This document shows, in pieces, positions 1 through 6,753 of a DNA stretch of 12,577 bases (its first letter is position 1; the number at the start of each line of letters is the position of its first letter). The DNA comes from an uncultured Jannaschia sp. (lineage in GTDB: Bacteria > Pseudomonadota > Alphaproteobacteria > Rhodobacterales > Rhodobacteraceae). The stretch covers positions 1 to 12,577 of the forward strand of contig CALFSY010000035.1 in NCBI GenBank assembly GCA_937916365.1, given 5' to 3'. Below the pieces are notes generated by a model. The model ran no database searches and was not told where the DNA came from. It was given only the letters and a program-made list of their open reading frames with translations. The position numbers and the translations under genes are program-made.

Positions 1-1
1 G

Positions 2-568
2 GTGCGGATTGTTGAAAACGGGTTGATCGGGGGCACGGTGCGCCAATATCCGGCACGCCCGCAAACCACCTGCCGCGAACGTGTGGTGCCGCCGCCGCAA
101 ACCGCCGTTGTGGAGGGGCGCACCGCGGGCATGGTTTTGTTTAACACGCTGCATGTGCGCCCCGATTTCGCGGTGCCCGATTACACGCAGATGCAAAATG
201 GGCAGCAGCATCTTTATGCCGTGATGTTTTTTGCGCATGAAATGACCCATGTCTGGCAATGGCAAAACCGCGCGGTTACGGGATACCACCCGCTGCGCGC
301 CGCGCGCGAACATATCTTGATCGACGATCCGTATTTGTTTGATACCGATACCAATCGCCATTTCCTGGACTATGGGTATGAGGTGCAGGCATCATTGGTC
401 GAAGAATACGTGTGTTGCCGCGCCACCGATCCCACGGGCGCCCGCACCGCGCGTTTGGAACGATTGATCGGACAGGTTATGCCGGTCACGCCCTGGCAAA
501 CACGCGCCGATGCGGCCGCGACCTATCTACCGTGGGCTGGCACACCTGCACAGGGTCTGTGTTCCTAA
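2..568 (+). CDS. Zincin-like HExxH metallopeptidase-fold protein, probably 5'-truncated
   Basis: Open frame of 188 codons that begins at the window edge and ends with TAA at 566-568. Residues 79-83 read HEMTH, a HExxH zinc-binding helix. About 45 residues later Y-E-V-Q-A (Glu127) and the following Glu134/Glu135 give a plausible third ligand on a downstream helix, the gluzincin arrangement. There is no signal peptide or membrane segment in the visible part. The first codon is a GTG at base 2, but only one base precedes it. From memory, related HExxH-W-Q proteins carry more sequence before the V-R-I segment, so the true start is probably outside the window. The substrate is unknown. The gene ends 107 bases before fabB on the same strand and is not obviously linked to lipid synthesis. 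It could be an inactive zincin relative. I am sure of the frame and the motif, not of protease activity. Confidence 0.7.
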   Translation: MRIVENGLIGGTVRQYPARPQTTCRERVVPPPQTAVVEGRTAGMVLFNTLHVRPDFAVPDYTQMQNGQQHLYAVMFFAHEMTHVWQWQNRAVTGYHPLRAAREHILIDDPYLFDTDTNRHFLDYGYEVQASLVEEYVCCRATDPTGARTARLERLIGQVMPVTPWQTRADAAATYLPWAGTPAQGLCS

Positions 569-576
569 CGGCGGGG

Positions 577-649
577 TGTAGAATGCGAAGTGCGCCGTGA
601 AGTGCGCGTTCAGGGCTACCTTGCGCCCTTTGCCACCCTATTCTACATA
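577..649 (+). promoter_or_regulatory. Intergenic region before fabB with split inverted repeat and weak promoter match
   Basis: TGTAGAAT (577-584) and ATTCTACA (640-647) form an 8-base perfect inverted repeat with 55 bases between the arms. A TTGCGC (621-626) stands 17 bases before TACATA (644-649), a poor sigma-70-type match whose -10 overlaps the right arm. The fabB start codon is at 676. The arms resemble half-sites of Irr/Fur-type boxes, but the spacing is far too wide for a single box. Seen: the repeat. Inferred: any regulatory role. Confidence 0.25.
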
Positions 650-675
650 GGCATAGGGAAATCAAAGGGGGCCAC

Positions 676-1905
676 ATGCGCCGCGTTGTTGTCACAGGGC
701 TAGGGATCGTTTCACCGATTGGTAATTCGGCTGAAACCGTGACCGCCGCGCTCAAGGCCGGACAATCGGGGATTGAGGCCGTGCCAGAGATGGCCGAGCA
801 TGGATTTCGCAGCCAGGTTGCAGGCACGTTAAAGATTGACCTGGCCGATCAAATCGAAAAACGCACCCTGCGGTTTATGGGGCCGGGGGCGGGATACGCC
901 CATGTTGCCATGGGGCACGCCATCGCCGATGCAGGGTTAGATGACGCAGAGGTAATGCATGACCGCACGGGGTTGATTGCGGGGTCCGGCGGGCCGTCAA
1001 CATCGGCTATGTTCGCCGCGCATCAAACGGCGCTTAGCACCGGCGCCACAAAACGGATTGGTCCGTTTGCCGTGCCAAAGTGTATGTCGTCCACGATTTC
1101 GGCCAATCTTGCCACCGCTTACAAAATTCGCGGCATCAATTATTCGATCACATCGGCGTGTTCCACGTCGCTGCATTGTATCGGGGCAGCGGCAGAACAA
1201 ATCATGTTGAACAAACAAGACATCATGTTTGCCGGTGGGGCCGAAGAATTGGATTGGACGCTATCGTGCCTTTTCGATGCGATGGGGGCATTATCAACAA
1301 AATATAATGACACGCCCCATCGTGCATCGCGGGCATTTGATGCCGATCGTGATGGATTTGTGATTGGCGGCGGTGGTGCAATCGTGGTGTTAGAGGAATT
1401 GGAACGCGCCAAAGCGCGCGGTGCCAAAATCTATGCCGAGGTGACGGGCTTTGCCGCCACATCGGATGGTCACGACATGGTTGCCCCCTCAGGCGAAGGG
1501 GGTGAACGCGCCATGCGTGGGGCATTGGCCAGCCTGCCCACCGGGCGGCGCGTAAGCTATATCAACGCCCACGGCACATCCACGCCCATCGGAGATGTAG
1601 GCGAGGTAGAGGCCGTGCGCCGCGTTTTCGGCAACGGCAAAACACCGCCCGTTTCATCCACCAAATCCATGACCGGCCATGCGCAAGGTGCCGCTGGGGC
1701 GTTAGAGGTGATTTTTTGTCTGCTGATGCTAAGCCATGATTTTATCGCGCCATCGATCAATATCTATACGCTCGACCCGGCGTTGAACCCCGCTGAAATT
1801 GCGATGCAGGTGGTGGAAAACGCGGGCCTAGATACAGTTATGACAAATTCTTTTGGTTTTGGCGGCACAAACGGATCAATGTTGTTAAGCCATTTTAACG
1901 GATAA
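676..1905 (+). CDS. fabB: Beta-ketoacyl-[acyl-carrier-protein] synthase I
   Basis: Condenses malonyl-ACP with acyl-ACP in cytosolic type II fatty-acid synthesis. FabB-type enzymes elongate the cis-3-decenoyl intermediate and so are needed for unsaturated fatty acids. The 409-residue protein has the usual length and the full Cys-His-His set: nucleophile Cys162 in T-S-A-C-S-T-S, His299 in N-A-H-G-T, and Lys330 with His335 in K-S-M-T-G-H. The C-terminal N-S-F-G-F-G-G-T-N glycine loop is at 391-399. The start ATG follows a purine-rich AAAGGGGG at about 8 bases. The gap to fabI is only 5 bases, so the two are surely co-transcribed. In Rhodobacterales, as I recall, the order is usually irrA-fabA-fabB-fabI; here fabA is not upstream, so a FabA activity must come from elsewhere. 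FabF-type proteins share the triad, but the length, the M-S-S-T-I-S segment and the context favour FabB. Confidence 0.95.
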   Translation: MRRVVVTGLGIVSPIGNSAETVTAALKAGQSGIEAVPEMAEHGFRSQVAGTLKIDLADQIEKRTLRFMGPGAGYAHVAMGHAIADAGLDDAEVMHDRTGLIAGSGGPSTSAMFAAHQTALSTGATKRIGPFAVPKCMSSTISANLATAYKIRGINYSITSACSTSLHCIGAAAEQIMLNKQDIMFAGGAEELDWTLSCLFDAMGALSTKYNDTPHRASRAFDADRDGFVIGGGGAIVVLEELERAKARGAKIYAEVTGFAATSDGHDMVAPSGEGGERAMRGALASLPTGRRVSYINAHGTSTPIGDVGEVEAVRRVFGNGKTPPVSSTKSMTGHAQGAAGALEVIFCLLMLSHDFIAPSINIYTLDPALNPAEIAMQVVENAGLDTVMTNSFGFGGTNGSMLLSHFNG

Positions 1906-1910
1906 GACCC

Positions 1911-2705
1911 ATGACAGGATTGATGCAGGGAAAGCGGGGGTTGGTCATGGGTGTGGCCAACGATCGATCAATCGCATGGGGCATCGCGCGCGCCATGGCG
2001 GGGGCGGGGGCCGAACTTGCCTTTTCGTATCAGGGGGATGCGTTTGGAAAACGTGTCGCGCCCTTGGCCGCCTCTTTGAACAGTGACATGCTGCTTGATT
2101 GCGACGTGATGGATGATGATTCCATGGCGGCATGTTTCGCCACGTTAAAGAATCGTTGGGGCCATCTGGATTTTGTTGTGCACGCCATCGCCTATTCGGA
2201 CAAATCCGAATTAACGGGGCGGTTTATCAACACCAGCAGGGAAAATTTTCGCACCTCTCTTACGATTAGTTGCTATTCCTTTATTGATATTGCGCGCCGC
2301 GCGGCGGTGTTAATGCCCCACGGTGGCACATTATTAACCATGACATACCAGGGATCAAATCGCGTTATCCCCTATTACAACGTGATGGGCGTGGCTAAGG
2401 CGGCGTTGGAAAGCACGGTGCGATACCTGGCCAATGATTTGGGGCCACAGGGTATTCGGGTGAATGCCATATCGCCGGGGCCGATGAAAACCCTGGCCGG
2501 GGCAGCCATCGGTGGGGCGCGCAAAACGTTCAAAACGGCTGAATCCAATGCCCCCCTAAGGGCCAATGCAACGTTAGAGGCCGTTGGCGGCACGGCGGTA
2601 TACCTAGCATCGGACCACGGGGCCTACACAACGGGGGAAATCATCACTGTCGATGGCGGGTTTCACGTGCTGGGCATGTTACAGCCCGAAAATCTGTTAC
2701 CATAA
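1911..2705 (+). CDS. fabI: Enoyl-[acyl-carrier-protein] reductase (NADH), FabI family
   Basis: Last reductive step of each fatty-acid elongation cycle, trans-2-enoyl-ACP to acyl-ACP with NADH, in the cytosol. The 264-residue short-chain dehydrogenase-fold protein keeps the FabI signature at the same numbers as E. coli FabI: Tyr146, Tyr156 and Lys163, in Y-N-V-M-G-V-A-K. The N-terminal nucleotide site G-V-A-N-D-R-S-I-A-W-G lies at residues 14-24, and S-P-G-P-M-K-T-L-A-G follows at 188-197. The position matching E. coli Gly93, part of the triclosan site, is Ala94 here (H-A-I-A-Y). It is translated right behind fabB, 5 bases after its stop, without a strong ribosome-binding site of its own. Rhodobacterales commonly carry a second FabI elsewhere; this one looks like the fabB-linked paralogue. 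Family assignment is firm; substrate preference is inference. Confidence 0.93.
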   Translation: MTGLMQGKRGLVMGVANDRSIAWGIARAMAGAGAELAFSYQGDAFGKRVAPLAASLNSDMLLDCDVMDDDSMAACFATLKNRWGHLDFVVHAIAYSDKSELTGRFINTSRENFRTSLTISCYSFIDIARRAAVLMPHGGTLLTMTYQGSNRVIPYYNVMGVAKAALESTVRYLANDLGPQGIRVNAISPGPMKTLAGAAIGGARKTFKTAESNAPLRANATLEAVGGTAVYLASDHGAYTTGEIITVDGGFHVLGMLQPENLLP

Positions 2706-2730
2706 GGCGATTTACGGCAACAACACACCG

Positions 2731-2749
2731 TATTGCGATGCAATAATAC
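2731..2749 (+). other. Small stem-loop between fabI and the HAD gene
   Basis: ATTGC (2732-2736), loop GAT, GCAAT (2740-2744), extended outward with one bulged A. No T-run follows, so it is a poor intrinsic terminator. It lies in the 53-base gap after fabI and may be a processing or pausing site, or chance. Confidence 0.25.
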
Positions 2750-2758
2750 ATTGAGAAA

Positions 2759-3460
2759 ATGCCCATGGCCCAAATCACAACCTGTATCTTTGATGCGTAT
2801 GGCACATTGTTTGATGTGAACGCCGCTGCGCGCACCATGGCCAATGAGCCGGGGCGCGATACCTTTGCCAAGGTTTGGCCACAAGTTTCGGCAAATTGGC
2901 GGGCAAAGCAACTGCAATACACTTGGCTGCGGGCCATTACGGGGGATCATTGCGATTTCTGGCAGGTCACGCAGGATGCGCTGGATTGGGCGTTGGATGC
3001 CGCAGGGCAGGCCCATGACGGCCCTTTGCGTGCGGCACTGTTGGATTTGTATTGGCGATTGGATGCGTATCCAGAGGCGCCAAAAACCCTAACAACATTA
3101 AAAACACATGGGATCATAACCGGTATTTTATCGAACGGATCGCCTGATATGTTATCCGCCGCCGTTGATAGCGCGGGCATTGCCGCCGATCTTGACGCGG
3201 TGTTAAGTGTGGAGGATGTGGGCATTTTCAAACCTGCATCCGCCGTTTACGACATGGTGGGCGCGCGGTTTGGCGTCGATCCAAAGACTGTTTTATTTGT
3301 ATCGGCAAACGGATGGGATGCGGCCGCCGCGGCCGCCTATGGGTTTCAAACGCTTTGGGTGAACCGCGCCGATGATCCGATTGACCGCTTGCCCGGGCAA
3401 CCCGATAGTGTCGCCCATGATTTAACGGGCGTTGTGCGGTTGGCCGGGGTATCGCCATGA
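2759..3460 (+). CDS. Haloacid dehalogenase type II (L-2-haloacid dehalogenase family)
   Basis: HAD-superfamily hydrolase. The family hydrolyses L-2-haloalkanoic acids to D-2-hydroxyacids through an aspartyl ester. The 233-residue protein carries what I recall as the full catalytic set of Pseudomonas L-DEX: nucleophile Asp12 in F-D-A-Y-G-T-L-F-D, Thr16, Arg48 in W-R-A-K-Q, Ser125-Asn126 in L-S-N-G-S-P, Lys158 in F-K-P, Tyr164, Ser182, Asn184 and Asp187 in V-S-A-N-G-W-D. The helical cap (about residues 20-100) has the Q-L-Q-Y-T-W-L-R segment typical of true dehalogenases. The start could be the ATG at 2759 or the one at 2765; both lack a strong ribosome-binding site. Its stop overlaps the next gene by ATGA. 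Retention of Arg48 and the Lys/Asn/Asp set argues for dehalogenase chemistry rather than a generic phosphatase, but the natural substrate is not shown by the sequence. Confidence 0.88.
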   Translation: MPMAQITTCIFDAYGTLFDVNAAARTMANEPGRDTFAKVWPQVSANWRAKQLQYTWLRAITGDHCDFWQVTQDALDWALDAAGQAHDGPLRAALLDLYWRLDAYPEAPKTLTTLKTHGIITGILSNGSPDMLSAAVDSAGIAADLDAVLSVEDVGIFKPASAVYDMVGARFGVDPKTVLFVSANGWDAAAAAAYGFQTLWVNRADDPIDRLPGQPDSVAHDLTGVVRLAGVSP

Positions 3461-4287
3461 CCTATGTCACGGCGGGTGATGGTGTGCGGTTGGCCTATGA
3501 TGATGTTGGGGCAGGCCAACCTTTGGTGTGTTTGCCCGGTCTTACACGCAATATGGATGATTTTGACCCCATCGTTGCGGCCTTTGCCCCCCATTCCCGC
3601 GTGATACGCATGGATTTTCGCGGGCGTGGCGCATCCGATTATCCCGGGCCAGACACCTATACCATTCGGCAGGAAACGCAGGATGTTATAACCTTGCTTG
3701 ACCATTTGGGGCTGAAACAGGCCGCCATATTGGGCACATCACGCGGCGGATTGGTGGCAATGACATTGGCGGCCATTGCACATAATCGGCTGGCCGCCAT
3801 CATCCTAAACGATATTGGCCCCGAAATCATGCCCGCGGGGTTGGCCTATATTATGGATTATATCGGCCGCCCGCCGAAATTCCGCAGCCTGGCACAGGCC
3901 GCCACCGCGTTTCCCGATTTGTATGCGCCCGCCTTTCAAAACGTGCCGCCCGAAACCTGGGCCGCCCACGCCCGGCGACTGTATCGGGAAGGGGATGGCG
4001 CGCTGCATCTACGGTATGATCCAAGATTGCGGACAGCGATCGCCCCGGCCTTTGCCCCCGATGCAGCGTCGGTTGATCTGTGGCCATTATTTGACGCGTG
4101 TGCGGGAATACCGCTGGGCCTGATCCGGGGGGCAGGATCAAACATCCTAAGTGCAGAGACCACCGCGAAAATGCGCCAACGTCGCCCGGATATGTTTTTT
4201 GCCGAACTGCCTGATCGGGGGCACGTGCCTTTTTTGGATGAACCGGCCTGTGTTGCCTTAATCACAGAGGTGTTGAACACACTGTGA
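3457..4287 (+). CDS. Alpha/beta hydrolase
   Basis: Soluble 276-residue alpha/beta hydrolase fold protein of unknown substrate. The nucleophile elbow is G-T-S-R-G-G with Ser95. The oxyanion-hole strand is C-L-P-G-L-T (residues 25-30), followed by D-F-R-G-R-G-A-S-D (53-61), which is typical of the family. The catalytic His is His256 in D-R-G-H-V-P-F-L-D-E-P. The lid region, about 125-205, is Pro/Ala-rich. In the loop where I expect the acid (I-R-G-A-G-S-N-I-L-S), relatives usually show S-D-L-L-S; here the residue is Asn229 (codon AAC), so the acid may be elsewhere, for example Asp119, or activity may be altered. Start ATG 3457 overlaps the preceding stop (ATGA) and its own stop overlaps the next gene's GTG start (GTGA), so translational coupling in one operon is likely. 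It could be an esterase, a lactonase or a meta-cleavage-type hydrolase. Confidence 0.85.
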   Translation: MTYVTAGDGVRLAYDDVGAGQPLVCLPGLTRNMDDFDPIVAAFAPHSRVIRMDFRGRGASDYPGPDTYTIRQETQDVITLLDHLGLKQAAILGTSRGGLVAMTLAAIAHNRLAAIILNDIGPEIMPAGLAYIMDYIGRPPKFRSLAQAATAFPDLYAPAFQNVPPETWAAHARRLYREGDGALHLRYDPRLRTAIAPAFAPDAASVDLWPLFDACAGIPLGLIRGAGSNILSAETTAKMRQRRPDMFFAELPDRGHVPFLDEPACVALITEVLNTL

Positions 4288-5282
4288 CCATTCCCGCAAA
4301 TGCCACTATAACCTCAATCCAGGCCGCCGCCGCCCGCGCCCAGGGTACAGTGCGCCAAACGCCATTGTTATCATCCCCCTTTCTGGATGAAATTGCCGGG
4401 CGACCGGTTTTTATCAAAGCAGAGGTATTGCAACATACCGGTAGCTTCAAATTCCGCGGGGCTTGGGCGGCGCTAACGGCCCTTGGCCCCCCGCACAGGG
4501 CCAAAGGTGTGGTGGCGTTTTCTTCGGGCAACCACGCGCAAGGTGTGGCGCGCGCGGCGCAAATCCTCAACATCCCCGCAACAATCATTATGCCAGAGGA
4601 TGCGCCCGCCCTAAAAATCGCCAATACCCGCGCTTTCGGTGCCGAGGTCGTAACCTATACGCGCAATAGCCCCGAAACACGGGAAAGCCTGGGCGCCCGC
4701 CTGCAAACAGAACGCGACCTGCACCTTGTGCGGCCGTATGACGATCCGCTGGTGATTTCGGGGCAGGGCACCTGTGGCTTAGAAATCGCGGCACAGGCAG
4801 CGGCGCGCAGCATTGATCGGGCAACTGTGTTAACATGCTGCGGCGGTGGGGGATTAACCGCAGGCATTGCATTGGCCCTGGCCACCGTAGCGCCGGGATT
4901 ACAGGTGCGCCCGGTGGAACCCGAAGGTTTTGATGACGCCGCGCGATCGTTGGCGGCGGGGCACATCGTGCGAAACGATGGCCCTGAACACGGGTTTTGG
5001 GATGCAATCCTAACCCCCGCCCCAGGGGACATAACGTTTCCAATCCTGCACCGCTTTTGCGGGCCAGGCGTTGTGGTGACCGAATCGGAAACCCGTGCGG
5101 CAATGCGGCTTGCGGCGTCGCGGCTAAAACTGATGGTTGAACCCGGTGGCGCGGTGGCCTTGGCTGCGGCTTTATTTCATGGGGCAGACCTGGCGCCCGG
5201 CCCCGTCATCTGCACCCTATCGGGGGGTAATGTGGACCTGGACCTTTTCGCGCAGATACTGGCCGACCCCGATGATATGTAA
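4284..5282 (+). CDS. Threonine/serine dehydratase-like PLP-dependent enzyme (fold type II)
   Basis: 332 residues with no C-terminal ACT regulatory domain, matching catabolic threonine dehydratase/serine racemase-sized enzymes. The PLP lysine is Lys56 in T-G-S-F-K-F-R-G-A. Asn83 in S-S-G-N-H-A-Q-G contacts the cofactor, and the phosphate-binding glycine loop is C-C-G-G-G-G-L-T-A-G at 185-194. The C-terminal S-G-G-N (313-316) is where the pyridine nitrogen contact lies in the family. Likely reaction: dehydration of L-threonine or L-serine to 2-oxobutyrate or pyruvate. A related enzyme class, EutB of hydroxyectoine use, has the same size, but no ectoine genes are nearby. Start is GTG at 4284, sharing bases with the upstream stop. 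As last gene of a three-gene coupled set it may dispose of an amino- or hydroxy-acid product of the two hydrolases; that link is inference. Confidence 0.87.
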   Translation: MTIPANATITSIQAAAARAQGTVRQTPLLSSPFLDEIAGRPVFIKAEVLQHTGSFKFRGAWAALTALGPPHRAKGVVAFSSGNHAQGVARAAQILNIPATIIMPEDAPALKIANTRAFGAEVVTYTRNSPETRESLGARLQTERDLHLVRPYDDPLVISGQGTCGLEIAAQAAARSIDRATVLTCCGGGGLTAGIALALATVAPGLQVRPVEPEGFDDAARSLAAGHIVRNDGPEHGFWDAILTPAPGDITFPILHRFCGPGVVVTESETRAAMRLAASRLKLMVEPGGAVALAAALFHGADLAPGPVICTLSGGNVDLDLFAQILADPDDM

Positions 5283-5382
5283 AAGGTATATTTAAGGCGT
5301 TTTACACAGTGCAATCATGGCTTGCATGTTGGGGTCAGGCACGCAATGTCGTTTTAATAGACTAAATCACGGAGGATGAGGT

Positions 5383-6468
5383 ATGCCATCGACAATCCGT
5401 GCCGCCGTATGCCGCGCCTTTAACGCCCCGCTGACGATTGAAACGCTTACCTTGCGCGACCCAGGCCCGGGAGAGGTGGCGGTAAAAATCGACGCGGTGG
5501 CGATTTGCCATTCAGATATTTCCCTGGCCGAAGGCGCGTGGGGCGGCGACCTGCCCGCCGTTTATGGGCACGAGGCCGCGGGCCATATCACAGAACTTGG
5601 CCCCAATGTGCGGGGGTATCAGGTGGGCCAACCCGTGCTGGTGACATTGATCCGGTCTTGTGCCAACTGTCCCAGTTGCGCGGTGAACCAACCTGTTTAT
5701 TGCACTGGCAATCCCCCACTAGTGCCGGTTTTGACCGATGAAACGGGCGCAGTTGTCCATAAATCAATGGATACCGGTGCTTTTGCCGAAAAGGTTATCG
5801 TTGATCCCAGCCAAATCGCCCCCTTGGGTGATGCGGTCCCCACAACGGTTGCCAGTGTTCTGGCATGTGGGGTGTTGACCGGCGTGGGCGCTGTCGTCAA
5901 CACGGCCCAGGTGCGCCCGGGCGAATCGGTGGCCGTGATTGGCGCGGGCGGCGTTGGGTTGAACGTTATCCAAGGTGCACGGTTGACCGGGGCGGCACGG
6001 ATTATTGCCGTAGATCTGGAGCCCACAAAACTTGACGATGCGCGCGCATTTGGGGCCACCGATACGGTGTTGGCCACCGCCCCAGACCCGTGGCAAACGG
6101 TGCACACCATCACCGGTGGGCGCGGGGCCGATCATGTTTTTGTCTCGGTGGGGGCCGTTTCGGCCTATGAAGCGGCCCCGCGCATGTTGGGAATGCGGGG
6201 CAAAATGTATGCCGTTGGCATGACACACGCCGGCGCCACTGCACAGTATGAACCGGTGATGCAGTCGTATCTGGGTCACACCATCAAAGGCTCGCGGATG
6301 GGTGAGGTCGTCTTGAAACGCGATATTCCATGGATGTTGGACCTTTATGCACAAAAACGCCTGATGCTGGATGAATTGATTTCAAAAACCTGGCAGTTAG
6401 AAGAGATTAACATGGCGATTGCAGAAACAAAATCCGGACGCGCCCGCCGCAATGTGATTGTGTTTTAA
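5383..6468 (+). CDS. Zinc-dependent alcohol dehydrogenase (MDR family)
   Basis: NAD(P)-dependent oxidation of an alcohol or reduction of an aldehyde, cytosolic. The 361-residue medium-chain dehydrogenase shows all zinc ligands: catalytic Cys42 (A-I-C-H-S-D), His63-Glu64 (G-H-E) and Cys162 (L-A-C-G-V); structural Cys93, Cys96, Cys99 and Cys107. The Rossmann loop G-A-G-G-V-G is at 187-192, and Asp211 at the end of the next strand points to NAD over NADP. The pattern is close to class III-like and aryl-alcohol dehydrogenases; the substrate is not identifiable. GGAGG at 5371-5375, 7 bases before ATG, is a strong ribosome-binding site, unlike those of the genes upstream. The 100-base gap after the dehydratase gene suggests its own promoter, though I see no convincing -35/-10 pair; read-through from upstream is possible. 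Confidence 0.92.
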   Translation: MPSTIRAAVCRAFNAPLTIETLTLRDPGPGEVAVKIDAVAICHSDISLAEGAWGGDLPAVYGHEAAGHITELGPNVRGYQVGQPVLVTLIRSCANCPSCAVNQPVYCTGNPPLVPVLTDETGAVVHKSMDTGAFAEKVIVDPSQIAPLGDAVPTTVASVLACGVLTGVGAVVNTAQVRPGESVAVIGAGGVGLNVIQGARLTGAARIIAVDLEPTKLDDARAFGATDTVLATAPDPWQTVHTITGGRGADHVFVSVGAVSAYEAAPRMLGMRGKMYAVGMTHAGATAQYEPVMQSYLGHTIKGSRMGEVVLKRDIPWMLDLYAQKRLMLDELISKTWQLEEINMAIAETKSGRARRNVIVF

Positions 6469-6473
6469 GGGCG

Positions 6474-6489
6474 CAATTTGTTAAAATTG
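6474..6489 (+). terminator. AT-rich hairpin behind the alcohol dehydrogenase gene
   Basis: CAATTT (6474-6479), loop GTTA, AAATTG (6484-6489), five bases after the stop codon and followed by TACGATTTT. The stem is AT-rich and the T-run short, so termination would be weak at best. Confidence 0.3.
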
Positions 6490-6522
6490 TACGATTTTGC
6501 CAAAGTCCCTTGGTTTCGCATA

Positions 6523-6598
6523 GGGTGGTGCAGATCAGCCGTTCGTAAGAACGGTTACGCGCCGACCGCCCCCATGGGCGGCGCGTTTCGCGCCACCC
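6523..6598 (+). ncRNA. Candidate structured RNA (three-way junction), unknown class
   Basis: A GC-rich block in an AT-rich 285-base gap folds on paper into three helices. The closing helix pairs GGGTGGTG (6523-6530) with CGCCACCC (6591-6598), with one G-U. The second is a hairpin AGCCGTTC-GTAA-GAACGGTT (6537-6556) with a GNRA-type GUAA tetraloop. The third pairs ACGCGCC (6557-6563) with GGCGCGT (6580-6586) and continues as GCCC/GGGC around a CCAT loop after a 4-base bulge. An alternative pairs GGCGCG (6580-6585) with CGCGCC (6589-6594) and would break the closing helix, so a switch is possible. TTGCCA (6497-6502) with TAGGGT 18 bases on is a weak promoter, but it would exclude the first strand. 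It may be a leader element of the dehydratase gene at 6754, a small RNA or a terminator. I do not recognise a known riboswitch class. Confidence 0.35.
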
Positions 6599-6716
6599 GC
6601 GATCAACTTAGCATAAAATAGAAGATTTGCAGAGATATATTCAAATGATGGGGGTATGGTTACAAATGAAGACATCGTCTAACACATGATTTCAGATTTA
6701 ACCCCCAAAATGGTCT

Positions 6717-6722
6717 TATACT
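6717..6722 (+). promoter_or_regulatory. Candidate -10 box for the enolase-superfamily gene
   Basis: TATACT matches the -10 consensus in five of six positions and lies 31 bases before the ATG at 6754. No good -35 stands 16-18 bases upstream, which would suit an activator-dependent promoter. GGGGGT (6649-6654) and ACCCCC upstream could form an arm pair. Weak evidence only. Confidence 0.25.
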
Positions 6723-6753
6723 AGAATATCAACGTCCGACAAAGACATCCCTT

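Noticed and set aside
1885..1898. TTAA-N6-TTAA near the end of fabB
   Set aside because: Spacing is one base short of the CtrA consensus and it lies inside coding sequence.
4588..5103. 171-codon minus-strand open frame opposite the dehydratase
   Set aside because: Antisense shadow, rich in Arg/Pro, no recognisable domain.
5764..6354. 196-codon minus-strand open frame opposite the alcohol dehydrogenase
   Set aside because: A shadow of a gene with all zinc ligands intact; the translated sequence is low in meaning, with no ribosome-binding site or motif.
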